Source: Microthrixaceae bacterium | Lineage (GTDB): Bacteria; Actinomycetota; Acidimicrobiia; Acidimicrobiales; Microtrichaceae | Length of the DNA stretch: 64,000 nucleotides | Direction: 5' to 3' | Assembly: GCA_020845705.1 (NCBI GenBank) | Contig: JADLFH010000030.1 | Coordinates: forward strand, 185,579 to 249,578 | Part shown: positions 33,599 to 42,184 of the stretch, one piece after another | Layout: each line of letters opens with the position of its first letter | Numbering within the stretch: the stretch's first letter is position 1 | Program-made: the position numbers and the translations under genes | The notes under the pieces: generated by a model | Told to the model about the DNA's origin: nothing | Database searches by the model: none | Seen by the model: only the letters and a program-made list of their open reading frames with translations

Positions 33599-34635
33599 TC
33601 GCCGGCGCCCTGGTCGCGTCGTTGCTGTTGGTGGTGCTGAACGGGGTGTTCGTCGCTACCGAGTTCGCGCTACTGGCCTCGCTGCGGACCCGCCTGGAGT
33701 TGCTCGCGGAGGAAGGCAGGTTCGGCGCGAGTCGTGCGCTGTCTGCGATGAGCTCGCTCGGGCCGATGCTCGCGGGTACCCAGCTTGGGATCACGATGGC
33801 GTCGCTCGGGTTGGGTTCGGTGGCGGAGCCCGCGGTGGAGGACTTGTTGGATCGCCTGGGCGAAGCCGTACACCTCGCCCCCGGTGTCGCCCGGGTAGCG
33901 GCTGTGGCGCTGTCGCTGGGTGTCGTGGTGTTCATGCACCTCGTGGTCGGCGAGATGATGCCCAAGTCGATCGCGCTCGCCGCGCCCGAAAAGACCCTGA
34001 TGGCTCTGGTGCTGCCGGTCGCCGCCTTCGCCTGGATGCTGCGGCCGGTCATCTGGATGCTGAACGTGGCTGCACGCCTGGGTGCCCGAACGTTGGGTGC
34101 TGAGCCTGCCGATGAGCTTCGTTCCAGCCACACCGCGGCCGAGCTCACCGCCATGATCGAGGAGTCGGGCGAGGAAGGGCTGATCGAGGGGGACGAGCTC
34201 GAGCTGGTGACCCGGGCCCTTGAGCTGGTGGGACGGGCCGCGAGCGGGATCATGGTTCCTCGTGAACGGATCGTGGCGGTCGATCGTGGCTCCACGGTGG
34301 AGGAGGCGGAGTCGGCGGTGCGGGCATCGGGCCACAGCCGCATCCTCGTGACCGCCGGGGACCTGGATCACGTCATGGGCTTCGTTCACGTGAAGGACCT
34401 GCTCGACTTGCCGGAGTCGGCCAGAGCGGAACGGTTGGCCGTCCGAATCCGCTCGCATCTGGTGATCGACGGGACCGAGTCGCTGGGCGATGTGTTGGTG
34501 ACGATGCAGTCGCGGCGAATCCACATGGCAGTGGTCACCGACGAGCACGATCGGACCGTCGGGATGGTGACGCTCGAGGACATCTTGGAGTCGGTGGTCG
34601 GCGACATCCTCGACGAGTCCGACCCCGAGGCCTGA
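33595..34635 (+). CDS. CNNM/CorC (DUF21 + CBS) membrane protein
   Basis: A 346-residue paralogue of the preceding gene. The DUF21 domain begins at the first TM helix ([20 protein letters not shown]) and contains [21 protein letters not shown] and [17 protein letters not shown]. Two CBS domains follow ([21 protein letters not shown] and [15 protein letters not shown] to [14 protein letters not shown]). Unlike its neighbour it lacks the C-terminal CorC_HlyC domain. Its start overlaps the previous stop (ATGA), so the two are probably co-translated and may form a hetero-oligomer (inference). It converges on inhA/fabI. Confidence 0.9.
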   Translation: MIAGALVASLLLVVLNGVFVATEFALLASLRTRLELLAEEGRFGASRALSAMSSLGPMLAGTQLGITMASLGLGSVAEPAVEDLLDRLGEAVHLAPGVARVAAVALSLGVVVFMHLVVGEMMPKSIALAAPEKTLMALVLPVAAFAWMLRPVIWMLNVAARLGARTLGAEPADELRSSHTAAELTAMIEESGEEGLIEGDELELVTRALELVGRAASGIMVPRERIVAVDRGSTVEEAESAVRASGHSRILVTAGDLDHVMGFVHVKDLLDLPESARAERLAVRIRSHLVIDGTESLGDVLVTMQSRRIHMAVVTDEHDRTVGMVTLEDILESVVGDILDESDPEA

Positions 34636-34703
34636 CACCCCCACCCCCCGAACTGGGCGGGAACCGCGCCCGAATGGGTACGGCCCCCGGTGAGGGGGTG
34701 GGT

Positions 34704-35471
34704 TCAGCCGCCCATGGCGTGGAAGCCGCCATCGACGTGGATGATCTCGCCGGTGGTCTGTGGCATCCAGTCCGACAACAACGCCACGCACGAACGTGCC
34801 ACCCCCGTCGCGTCGTTGACATCCCAGCCCAGCGGTGCGCGCCCAGCCCAAGCGTCCTCGAACACCGAGTAGCCCGGGATCGACTTGGCCGCCATGGTTC
34901 GCAGCGGCCCGGCTGCGACCAGGTTCACCCGTACGCCCGCCTCGCCCAGCTCCCGCGCCAGATAGCGGCTGAGCGACTCGAGCGCCGCCTTGGCGACTCC
35001 CATCCAGTTGTAGACGGGCCAGGCGACGCCGGCGTCGAAGTCCAATCCCACGATCGAACCCCCCTCGGTCATCAACGGCGCAACCACGTCCGACAGCGTC
35101 TTGAGCGAGTAGGCGGAGATCTGCACGGCGATGGAGATGTCTTCCCACGGGGCGGCGAGGAAGTCCTCTCCCAGACACGACGCAGGAGCGAAGCCGATTG
35201 CGTGGAGAGCGCCGTCGACCCGTCCCCAGCGTTGGGTCAGCTCTTCACGCAAGGCCACGACGTGGTCGGCGACGGTGACGTCGAACTCCAACACGTCAAC
35301 GTCGCCGGGCAGCTTGCGGGCCACTCGTCGGGTGAGGCTCAATCCACGACCCGCTCCGGTGAGGACGACTGATGCGCCTTCGCGGAGCGCGAGGTCTGCA
35401 ACTCCATAGGCGATGGAGGCCTCGGTGAGGACGCCGGTGATGAGGATGTTCTTGCCGTCGAGTATGCCCAT
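34704..35471 (-). CDS. inhA: Enoyl-ACP reductase, InhA type
   Basis: A 255-residue short-chain dehydrogenase of the FabI/InhA family. The NADH-binding N-terminus is ILITGVLTEASIAYGVADLA, the catalytic Tyr-X6-Lys is YNWMGVAK near residues 154-161, and the segment ALESLSRYLARELGEAGVRVN followed by LVAAGPLRTMAA is close to mycobacterial InhA. It reduces trans-2-enoyl-ACP in the last step of fatty acid elongation. The start ATG 35471 lies 6 nt after a minus-strand TACCGT, so the mRNA is likely leaderless. No fabG partner gene is adjacent, unlike the mycobacterial fabG1-inhA operon. It is divergent from npdG. Confidence 0.93.
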   Translation of the reverse strand: MGILDGKNILITGVLTEASIAYGVADLALREGASVVLTGAGRGLSLTRRVARKLPGDVDVLEFDVTVADHVVALREELTQRWGRVDGALHAIGFAPASCLGEDFLAAPWEDISIAVQISAYSLKTLSDVVAPLMTEGGSIVGLDFDAGVAWPVYNWMGVAKAALESLSRYLARELGEAGVRVNLVAAGPLRTMAAKSIPGYSVFEDAWAGRAPLGWDVNDATGVARSCVALLSDWMPQTTGEIIHVDGGFHAMGG

Positions 35472-35477
35472 CCGACG

Positions 35478-35483
35478 ACGGTA
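35478..35483 (-). promoter_or_regulatory. Leaderless -10 of inhA
   Basis: On the minus strand TACCGT ends 6 nt before ATG 35471. Confidence 0.55.
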
Positions 35484-35522
35484 CGTCCCGGGGCGACCGA
35501 ATCGAAGTTACCCACGGGTAGA

Positions 35523-35528
35523 TACAGT
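35523..35528 (+). promoter_or_regulatory. Leaderless -10 of npdG
   Basis: TACAGT ends 6 nt before ATG 35535; it is divergent from the inhA promoter 40 bp away. Confidence 0.6.
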
Positions 35529-35534
35529 GACCTG

Positions 35535-36200
35535 ATGAAGATCGGGGTGTTGGGAGGAACCGGCCCGGCCGGAAGCGGCCTTGCCACGCGGCTGGCCGCT
35601 TCCGGCTTCGAAGTGGTCATCGGTTCGCGCTCGAAGTACCGGGCGTTGGAGGTGCGCGACAAGCTCGTCGAGAAGTGGGAGGAACGGGATCTCCCACTCG
35701 CAGCGGGTGACAACGCCACCGCGGCCGGCGCCGACATCGTGGTGGTGGCGACCCCCTGGGATGCGGCAGCGGCCACGGTCGCGGAGGTTGCACCGATGCT
35801 CAAGGGGAAGGTCGTCATCTCCATGGCGAACGCCTTGGCGAAGGTCGGCCACGAGTTCCAACCGCTGGTGCCCCCACGCGGATCCGTCGCCGCCTCGGTG
35901 CAGGCCGCGGTACCGCGGTCGCTGGTATCGGCGGCCATGCATCACGTTCCGGCGAAGGAGCTGGGCGACATCAGCCGACCCGTCGAGAGCGACGTGTTGG
36001 TTTGCAGCGATCACCCTTCGGCCACCGCCACCACCCTCGACATCGTGGCGAAGCTGCCCGACCTCCGTCCCCTCGACGCTGGCGAGTTGTCCAACGCCGC
36101 GCCGATCGAGGCGTTCGCTGCGGTTCTGTTGCAGGTGAACGTGAAGTACAAGAGCCGGGTCGCCATCCGCTTCACCGGCCTCGACGGCAAGCTGGCCTGA
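35535..36200 (+). CDS. npdG: F420:NADPH oxidoreductase
   Basis: A 221-residue protein of the NADPH-dependent F420 reductase family. The N-terminal dinucleotide-binding motif is KIGVLGGTGPAGSGLATRLA, followed by IGSRSKYRALEVRDKLVEKW with the Ser/Arg pair that selects NADPH, and DIVVVATPWDAA. The C-terminal domain contains PLDAGELSNAAPIEA, typical of the family. It transfers hydride between NADPH and the deazaflavin cofactor F420, so the organism probably makes F420. ATG 35535 is preceded by TACAGT. Confidence 0.93.
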   Translation: MKIGVLGGTGPAGSGLATRLAASGFEVVIGSRSKYRALEVRDKLVEKWEERDLPLAAGDNATAAGADIVVVATPWDAAAATVAEVAPMLKGKVVISMANALAKVGHEFQPLVPPRGSVAASVQAAVPRSLVSAAMHHVPAKELGDISRPVESDVLVCSDHPSATATTLDIVAKLPDLRPLDAGELSNAAPIEAFAAVLLQVNVKYKSRVAIRFTGLDGKLA

Positions 36201-36250
36201 CCCACCCTCGAATCGGCGTGGCGTGAACTCAAACCCGGCGGCGGAGGCCG

Positions 36251-36279
36251 TTGACCGGACCTCCGAGCACTGATAGGAA
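36251..36279 (+). promoter_or_regulatory. Sigma-A-like promoter of the RTX-tailed protein gene
   Basis: TTGACC (36251-36256) and TAGGAA (36274-36279) are separated by exactly 17 bp, giving a leader of about 47 nt. This is the best -35/-10 pair in the window. Confidence 0.55.
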
Positions 36280-36332
36280 CACCCACGAAATCGGGTGGTC
36301 GCAAGTTGCGGCGTGGACAGGGGGGTGTCGGT

Positions 36333-37964
36333 ATGTTCGGACATGTGCAAAGGCGGCTGCTCGGAGCGGTCATGGTCGGGTCGTTGCTGTCGATGCTCTT
36401 GGTCGGTTCCCAAACGTCGGCCTCTCCTGAGCTCGACGTATTCAATGATCGCCTTGCCATCCAGGTCAGCGAGACGGGGGAGTTCAACTTCGGGGCGTTT
36501 CCCGATCCGAACACCGGGGGAGTCGGCGCCAACAGCTTCTCACTCTCGTACCACTGGCCCGGTCTCCCAGGGACCTCGATGTCCACGTTGCGGGTCGAAG
36601 GGGTCGACACCGTGCTCGCGAATCCGAGTGCCCCTCCGACGCGCTCGGCGGACGGGCTCACCAACACCAGCACCTACACCGTGGGCGACATCACTGTCAC
36701 CAAGACGTTGAGTCTCGTCACCAATCCGTTCAGCGGCTTCCAAGACCTTGGGCGAATCGCCTACACGGTCACCAACAACGGCACCGGTTCCGCTGGAGTG
36801 GGAGTGCGATTCATGAACGACGTGGACGTCGCCGGAAATGACGCCGCTCCGTTCCGTATCCCAGGCGTCGGTGAGGTGACCACCGAGATGGAGTTCTCCT
36901 CCACGGACATGCCCGCTTACCTGAACGTGTTCAACGATCTCGCCGACGCGGACAGGGTGGGCCTTGCCCTGCTGAAGGGGGCCGAAGCCACGACTCCCGA
37001 TCGGCTGGTGATCGGCGGCTGGCCCGGACTCGTCGGCTCGGCTTGGGATTACACGATCTCGCCCGGAACGCCGAACGGGGACAGCGCCTATGCGGCGTAT
37101 TTCAACCCGACACCGCTCGATCCCGCAGCCAGCAGGACCTACGTGACCTACTTCGGGCTGGGCAATGTAAGTGTCACGACCGGGCCGCTGATTTCACTCG
37201 GGGTTACGGCTCCCCAAAGCCTCGAACTCTCGGGTTGCGCCTATTCGCCCAACCCGTTCGATGTGGTAGCCACAGTGGGCAACACGGGGACCGGTCCAGC
37301 TACGGGTGTGTCTGCGACCGTCACGCTGCCTGCCGGGTTGTCACTGGCGTCGGGGACTGAGACCCAGGCGATTCCAGACCTACCCGTAGGCGAAAGTGCC
37401 GAGGTCACATGGTCGGTCTTGGCCGCGGACCAAACCGCTCCGGTGTCATTGACCATGTCCGTCTCGGCCGCGGCGAGCGGGGTCGAGCCGCTCCGCGCTG
37501 AGCGGATGGTGGAAGTGCCTGCAGCCTGTGACACCACCTCAACCACAACGAGCACAACCACCACTACGAGTTCCACCACCACCACCACTACGAGTTCCAC
37601 CACCACTACGAGTTCCACCACCACGACAACGCCCGACACGACAACCACCACCCAAGTTCCGGCCGACCGCTGCGAGGGCCGTGACGAGACGCCGGTTCGC
37701 CGGCGTCGAATCGGGCATGTGATGGTGATCTTCGGCACTCACGCCGATGACGTGATTCTGGGAACACCTGGACCTGACCTGATATTCGGGATGAGCGGCG
37801 ACGATGTCATCTGCGGCGGCAACGGCCACGACTCCATCTTCGGAGGTTCAGGCAACGACTGGCTCGACGGTGGTCGCAGCGCTGACCTGCTTGACGGTGG
37901 CCGCGGCTTTGACAGGTGCCGGGCCGACCGTCGCGACATCGTCGTGAGCTGCCACCGCGAGTGA
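36333..37964 (+). CDS. Secreted protein with Thr-rich stalk and C-terminal RTX-like repeats
   Basis: A 543-residue protein with a signal peptide (about 1-30; RRLLGAVMVGSLLSMLLVGSQ). A beta-rich domain follows (about 32-290), then a DUF11-like region with a gene-internal CAYSPNPFDVVATVGNTGTG stretch (about 300-395). A Thr/Ser stalk (about 400-450) leads to a C-terminal block of RTX/hemolysin-type calcium-binding nonapeptides such as GTPGPDLIFG, MSGDDVICG, GNGHDSIFG and GSGNDWLDG. RTX repeats bind Ca2+ and fold after export. No sortase motif or C-terminal TM is seen, so it is probably released or held by the wall non-covalently. ATG 36333 follows a GGGGGG purine run. The ligand is unknown. Confidence 0.78.
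   Translation: MFGHVQRRLLGAVMVGSLLSMLLVGSQTSASPELDVFNDRLAIQVSETGEFNFGAFPDPNTGGVGANSFSLSYHWPGLPGTSMSTLRVEGVDTVLANPSAPPTRSADGLTNTSTYTVGDITVTKTLSLVTNPFSGFQDLGRIAYTVTNNGTGSAGVGVRFMNDVDVAGNDAAPFRIPGVGEVTTEMEFSSTDMPAYLNVFNDLADADRVGLALLKGAEATTPDRLVIGGWPGLVGSAWDYTISPGTPNGDSAYAAYFNPTPLDPAASRTYVTYFGLGNVSVTTGPLISLGVTAPQSLELSGCAYSPNPFDVVATVGNTGTGPATGVSATVTLPAGLSLASGTETQAIPDLPVGESAEVTWSVLAADQTAPVSLTMSVSAAASGVEPLRAERMVEVPAACDTTSTTTSTTTTTSSTTTTTTSSTTTTSSTTTTTPDTTTTTQVPADRCEGRDETPVRRRRIGHVMVIFGTHADDVILGTPGPDLIFGMSGDDVICGGNGHDSIFGGSGNDWLDGGRSADLLDGGRGFDRCRADRRDIVVSCHRE
37538..37650. repeat. Low-complexity repeats encoding a Thr/Ser stalk
   Basis: An imperfect 18-bp unit (CACTACGAGTTCCACCAC) occurs three times with interspersed ACC triplets. 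It encodes the Thr-rich stalk before the RTX repeats. Confidence 0.75.
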
Positions 37965-37967
37965 CGG

Positions 37968-37981
37968 GCCGCCTTGGCGGC
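37968..37981 (+). terminator. Weak hairpin after the RTX protein gene
   Basis: GCCGCC-TT-GGCGGC directly follows the stop codon, with TGATCTCTT after it. It is a short stem with a poor T tract. Confidence 0.35.
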
Positions 37982-38004
37982 TGATCTCTTGGCTTCGAAT
38001 GCGC

Positions 38005-38043
38005 TAGAGGCGCACAGGTAGCTTGCATTCCTGTGCGCCTCTA
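38005..38043. promoter_or_regulatory. Perfect 14-bp inverted repeat over the mshC promoter and start codon
   Basis: TAGAGGCGCACAGG (38005-38018) and its exact complement CCTGTGCGCCTCTA (38030-38043) flank an 11-nt spacer holding the -10 hexamer TAGCTT (38019-38024). The GTG start (38033) lies in the right arm. It looks like a repressor operator across the core promoter. If transcription instead comes from upstream, the RNA hairpin would hide the start codon. Confidence 0.7.
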
Positions 38044-39148
38044 CGACACCTCTTCAGGGGAGATCATCGCCTTCGAGCCGGGCCACGTAGTCACCATGTA
38101 CACGTGCGGGATCACCCCGTATGACTCCACCCACCTCGGCCACGCTGCGACCTACCTCGGCTATGACGTGTTGCAGCGCCGCCTCCGCGACCTTGGCCAC
38201 GAGACCCGATGCGTGCGCAACATCACCGACGTGGACGACTCGATCCTGGGCAAGGCCCGTGAGCTGGGTGTCCACTACCTGGACCTGGCCGCTGCCGAGG
38301 TGGCCCGCTTCGACCGCGACATGGCCACCCTCAACACCCTGCCGGCGTGGGCCGAGCCCCGAGCCACCAGCGCGATTCCCGACATCCGCGGCTTCATCGG
38401 CATGGTATTGGACGAGGGCTACGCCTACCAGGCCGGCGGCGCCGTGTACTTCGAGGTGGGCAGGTTCCCGAAGTTCGGGCAGGTCTCCCACTACAGCCGC
38501 GAACAGATGATCGCCTTCGCCGCAGAGCGGGGCGGCAACGTGGATGATCCGAACAAGCGCGACCCACTCGACTTCGTGTTGTGGCAGCCCTCCGAGCCCG
38601 ACGAACCCGCCTGGGAGTCGCTGTGGGGGCCCGGACGGCCGGGATGGCACATCGAGTGCTCGGCGTTGTGTCTGCGTGAGCTCGACACCACCATCGACCT
38701 CCACGGTGGCGGTGCGGATCTGATCTTCCCCCACCACGAGTGCGAGGCCGCCCAGTCCGAAGCCGCCACCGGCGAGCCGCTGGTCCGCCACTGGATGCAC
38801 CAGGCGATGGTCCGGATGGACGGCGAGAAGATGTCGAAGTCCCTGGGCAACCTCGTGTTCGTGTCCGATTTGGTCAAGGACTGGGATCCGATGGCGATTC
38901 GCCTCGCCGTCATCGGGCACCACTACCGCCACTCGTGGGAGTGGAACGACGAGCTGATGCCCGCCGCCCAGGAGCGCCTCGAGCGGTGGCGCGCGTCGGG
39001 GATCGGCGCCGGTGGGCTCGACTCGGCACGAGCTGCCCTCGACGCGGATCTCGACACTCCAGGGGCGATCGAGGCGATCGACCGAGCCGTCGAAGCGGGG
39101 GTCGGGGTGAGCGAGGCGGCCGCCCTACTGGGCGTCGAACTCGACTGA
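38033..39148 (+). CDS. mshC: Cysteine ligase of the MshC/CysS family (probable mycothiol ligase MshC)
   Basis: A 371-residue class I tRNA-synthetase-like protein. It has the zinc/adenylate entry motif MYTCGITPYDSTHLGHAATY, IECSALCLRELDTTIDLHGGGADLIFPHHE (the Cys and His ligands of Zn; split as IECSALC and LIFPHHE) and the KMSKSLGNLVFVSDL loop. The form CGITPYDSTHLGHAATY and the lack of a tRNA-binding C-terminal domain point to MshC, which links cysteine to GlcN-inositol in mycothiol synthesis, rather than CysS. It is about 40 residues shorter at the N-terminus than mycobacterial MshC. GTG 38033 is 8 nt after TAGCTT. A short CysS is the alternative. Confidence 0.8.
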   Translation: MRLYDTSSGEIIAFEPGHVVTMYTCGITPYDSTHLGHAATYLGYDVLQRRLRDLGHETRCVRNITDVDDSILGKARELGVHYLDLAAAEVARFDRDMATLNTLPAWAEPRATSAIPDIRGFIGMVLDEGYAYQAGGAVYFEVGRFPKFGQVSHYSREQMIAFAAERGGNVDDPNKRDPLDFVLWQPSEPDEPAWESLWGPGRPGWHIECSALCLRELDTTIDLHGGGADLIFPHHECEAAQSEAATGEPLVRHWMHQAMVRMDGEKMSKSLGNLVFVSDLVKDWDPMAIRLAVIGHHYRHSWEWNDELMPAAQERLERWRASGIGAGGLDSARAALDADLDTPGAIEAIDRAVEAGVGVSEAAALLGVELD

Positions 39149-39172
39149 GCAGCGACACAGTTCACGCGCTGT

Positions 39173-39200
39173 TCACCGAAAACAAGCCGCGACAATATTC
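39173..39200 (+). promoter_or_regulatory. Possible promoter of the PlsC gene
   Basis: TTCACC (39173-39178) and AATATT (39195-39200) lie 16 bp apart in an unusually AT-rich patch. GTTCAC occurs twice just upstream, 11 bp apart. Confidence 0.3.
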
Positions 39201-39260
39201 ACGGGCGGGCAGAATTGGCCGACAGGAACCACGCAACGGACCACGAAAGGGGGTTGGGAC

Positions 39261-40109
39261 GTGGCACGCAACGCAGGACAGATTCAGACGGCGGCGAAGC
39301 TGGTGTTGGGCCCGGCGTTCCGCTTCGCGTGGCGTGTGCATGTGGAGGGACGACACAACGTCCCCAAGACGGGCGGCGCCATCATCGCCCCCAACCACAC
39401 CTCGGTGCTCGACTCGTTCTTCGTCCCACTGGTCCTCAAGAGGCGGATCACCTATGTGGGCAAGGCCGAGTACATGGACGACTGGAAGACGCGACTGCTG
39501 TTCCCGGCGATGGGCATGATCCCCATCGACCGCTCCGGCGGCGACGCTTCGGCCAAGGCGCTCGACGCGTCGGCGGCCATCCTCAACGCAGGCGAGTTGT
39601 TCGGCATCTATCCCGAGGGCACACGTTCACGAAGCGGAGCACTTCACAGGGGACACACCGGGGTCGCCCGGCTTGCGCTCCGCACCGGCACACCGATCAT
39701 CCCGGTGGGAATCGTGGGCTCACGTGACGTGCAGCCGCCCGACGCCAAGTTGCCGAGGCCCTTCCGGGAGGTCACGATCCGATTCGGCGCGCCGATCGAC
39801 GTGTGCCGTTACATCGACCGTTCCAGCGACCCACTGGTGTTGCGCCAGATCACCGACGAAGTGATGTACGAGATCCGGAACCTCTCGGGTCAGGACTACG
39901 TCGACACCTACGCGACACGCAAGCACGAATCGATTCCCGAGGAACCGGCGGTGGTGGGACTGCGGGGCAACGGGTCGGAGCAGGTCTCGGAGCCGGTCGA
40001 GTCGGGGCCGGTCGAGTCGACGCCGGCCGGACTGATCGAGGTGGGCGAGCCGAAGTCCTCCGCCGAAGTCCTTCGATCCAGACCTCTGGTCGACCTGGTG
40101 CAGCTCTGA
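39261..40109 (+). CDS. 1-acyl-sn-glycerol-3-phosphate acyltransferase (PlsC family)
   Basis: A 282-residue acyltransferase. The HX4D motif is NHTSVLD (near residue 45), the acceptor motif is YPEGTRSRSG (near residue 117), and GVARLALRTGTPIIPVGI matches the fourth conserved block. It should acylate lysophosphatidate or a related lipid at the membrane. The last 50 residues are an acidic, low-complexity tail (EPVESGPVESTPAG) not needed for catalysis. GTG 39261 has a GAAAGGGGG Shine-Dalgarno about 8 nt upstream. It lies before thrS, in a run of inositol-lipid genes. The other paralogue is at 10190. Confidence 0.92.
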   Translation: MARNAGQIQTAAKLVLGPAFRFAWRVHVEGRHNVPKTGGAIIAPNHTSVLDSFFVPLVLKRRITYVGKAEYMDDWKTRLLFPAMGMIPIDRSGGDASAKALDASAAILNAGELFGIYPEGTRSRSGALHRGHTGVARLALRTGTPIIPVGIVGSRDVQPPDAKLPRPFREVTIRFGAPIDVCRYIDRSSDPLVLRQITDEVMYEIRNLSGQDYVDTYATRKHESIPEEPAVVGLRGNGSEQVSEPVESGPVESTPAGLIEVGEPKSSAEVLRSRPLVDLVQL

Positions 40110-40173
40110 TCCTCCCGGGGCAGGGCGGCCCCGCGGATCGAAACCGGTGACGGGTGCCCGCAGGGGCCGCCGT

Positions 40174-40179
40174 TATCCT
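40174..40179 (+). promoter_or_regulatory. Leaderless -10 of thrS
   Basis: TATCCT ends 7 nt before ATG 40187. No T-box leader is present. Confidence 0.6.
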
Positions 40180-40186
40180 CGGCGGC

Positions 40187-42175
40187 ATGTCCGAAGTCTC
40201 GATCTCGCTGCCAGACGGAACGCTCCGACGCCTCCCCGAGGGGGCGACCGGCGCAGATCTGGCAGCGGAGATCGGCCCCGGTCTCGCGAAGGCGGCGCTG
40301 ATCAGCGTCCTGAACGGTGAACCCCGCGACCTCCGCTCGCCGTTGGTCGAGGGTGACGCTGTCCGCTTCGTCACCGACCGTGACCCTGAAGCGCTCGAAC
40401 ACCTCCGCCACTCCACGGCCCACGTGTTGGCCCAGGCGGTGTTGGGGCTGTGGCCCGGGGCCACCTTCGCCGGTGGTCCACCCATCGAGGACGGCTTCTA
40501 CTACGACTTCGAGCTTCCCGGCGGCGCCACCTTCTCCGATGCGGACCTCGAACGCATCGACGCGCGGATGCGGGAGATCATCGCCGCCGACCAGCCCTTC
40601 GAGCGGGTCGAGCTGCCCATCGACGACGCCAGGGCCCTCATGGCCGACCATCCCTACAAGCGGGCCTTCATGGACGCGGCAGCCGCCGGCGACGACACCG
40701 AAGGCGAGGCGGCCGGAGGCTCCGCCATCAGCTTCTACTGGAACCGGGAGCCTGGGGCCGCCGCTGGGTTCGTGGACATGTGCCGCGGTCCGCACGTGCC
40801 TTCCACCGGACGGCTGGGCCATTTCAAGCTGATGCGGGTGGCGGGCGCGTATTTCCGCGGCTCGGAGAAGAACCCGATGCTCCAGCGGATCTACGGCACG
40901 GCGTGGGCTACGAAGAAGGATCTCGCCGGGCACCTTCACCGCCTGGAGGAGGCGGCCAAGCGAGACCACCGCAAGCTCGGGGCCGAGTTGGACCTTTTCA
41001 GCTTCCCCGAGGAGATCGGCTCGGGCCTCGCGGTGTTCCACCCCAAGGGCGGAATCATCCGCCGGCTCATGGAGGACTATTCGCGCCGGCGCCACGAGGA
41101 CGCGGGTTATGAGTTCGTGTACTCGCCCCACATCACCAAGGGTGAGCTGTTCGAGACCTCCGGACACCTCGAGTGGTACGCCGAGGGGATGTACCCGCCG
41201 ATGGAGCTGGACCACGGCGCCGGCGGCCATGGCACGAACTACTACCTGAAGCCGATGAACTGCCCGTTCCACATCCTGATCTACCGGTCGCGCACCCGGT
41301 CTTACAGGGATCTGCCGTTGCGGCTCTTCGAGTTCGGCACGGTGTACCGCTACGAGAAGTCGGGTGTTGTCCACGGACTCACCCGGGCGCGTGGATTCGC
41401 GCAGGACGACGCCCACATCTTCACCACCAAGGAGCACATGGCCGAGGAGATCTCCTCGCTGTTGGACTTCGTGTTGGACCTGTTGCGCGACTACGGCCTC
41501 GACGACTTCTACCTTGAGCTGTCGACCAAGCCGCAGGACAAGGCGATCGGCTCGGACGAGGAATGGGAGGAGGCAACCGAGGCCTTGCGTGTCGCCGCAT
41601 CGGGCAAGGGCCTCGAGCTGGTCCTGGACCCGGGGGGCGGAGCGTTCTATGCGCCGAAGATCTCGGTCCAGGCCCGTGATGCCATCGGCCGTTCCTGGCA
41701 GATGTCCACGATCCAGGTCGACCTGATGCTGCCGCAACGCTTCGACATCCACTACATCGGAGCCGACGGCGCAAAGCACCGCCCGGTGATGATCCACCGG
41801 GCGCTGTTCGGGTCCGTGGAACGTTTCTTCGCCGTGTTGTTGGAGCACTACGCGGGCGCGTTCCCGGCTTGGCTGGCGCCGTTGCAGGCGCGGCTGTTGC
41901 CCGTCGCGGCCACACATCAGGCTTACGCGGAAGAGGTCGCCGCACGGCTGACTTCGGAAGGTCTGCGGGTTGACATCGTGGAGGCCGACGAGTCGTTGGG
42001 GAACCGGATCCGCCGAGCGAAGGGCGACAAGCTCCCCTACGTGCTGGTCGTGGGAGACGACGACGTGGCCGGGGGAACCGTCGGGGTGAACCCGAGGGGC
42101 AACGAGGTGGAGCGCGGCGTCAGCGTCGATGCGTTCGTCGCTCGGCTGCTCGGCGACGTTGCCAACAGGGTGTAG
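40187..42175 (+). CDS. thrS: Threonyl-tRNA synthetase
   Basis: A 662-residue class II synthetase with a TGS domain (about 1-62), an editing/SAD domain (HSTAHVLAQAVLGLWP near residue 77 and FVDMCRGPHVPSTG near 200), a catalytic core (NCPFHILIYRSRTRSYRDLPL, HGLTRARGFAQDDAH) and an anticodon-binding domain (AHQAYAEEVAARL in the form THQAYAEEVAARL to the end). It charges tRNA-Thr. An in-frame upstream start at 40154 exists, but ATG 40187 starts exactly at the TGS domain and lies 7 nt after TATCCT. Downstream order thrS, HIT, pgsA, acyltransferase, pimA matches the mycobacterial cluster. Confidence 0.97.
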   Translation: MSEVSISLPDGTLRRLPEGATGADLAAEIGPGLAKAALISVLNGEPRDLRSPLVEGDAVRFVTDRDPEALEHLRHSTAHVLAQAVLGLWPGATFAGGPPIEDGFYYDFELPGGATFSDADLERIDARMREIIAADQPFERVELPIDDARALMADHPYKRAFMDAAAAGDDTEGEAAGGSAISFYWNREPGAAAGFVDMCRGPHVPSTGRLGHFKLMRVAGAYFRGSEKNPMLQRIYGTAWATKKDLAGHLHRLEEAAKRDHRKLGAELDLFSFPEEIGSGLAVFHPKGGIIRRLMEDYSRRRHEDAGYEFVYSPHITKGELFETSGHLEWYAEGMYPPMELDHGAGGHGTNYYLKPMNCPFHILIYRSRTRSYRDLPLRLFEFGTVYRYEKSGVVHGLTRARGFAQDDAHIFTTKEHMAEEISSLLDFVLDLLRDYGLDDFYLELSTKPQDKAIGSDEEWEEATEALRVAASGKGLELVLDPGGGAFYAPKISVQARDAIGRSWQMSTIQVDLMLPQRFDIHYIGADGAKHRPVMIHRALFGSVERFFAVLLEHYAGAFPAWLAPLQARLLPVAATHQAYAEEVAARLTSEGLRVDIVEADESLGNRIRRAKGDKLPYVLVVGDDDVAGGTVGVNPRGNEVERGVSVDAFVARLLGDVANRV

Positions 42176-42184
42176 CGGCCGACG

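Noticed and set aside
38033..39148. Canonical cysteinyl-tRNA synthetase
   Set aside because: The protein is short, lacks the C-terminal anticodon-binding region and has MshC-type CGITPYD and KMSKS context; kept as an alternative only.
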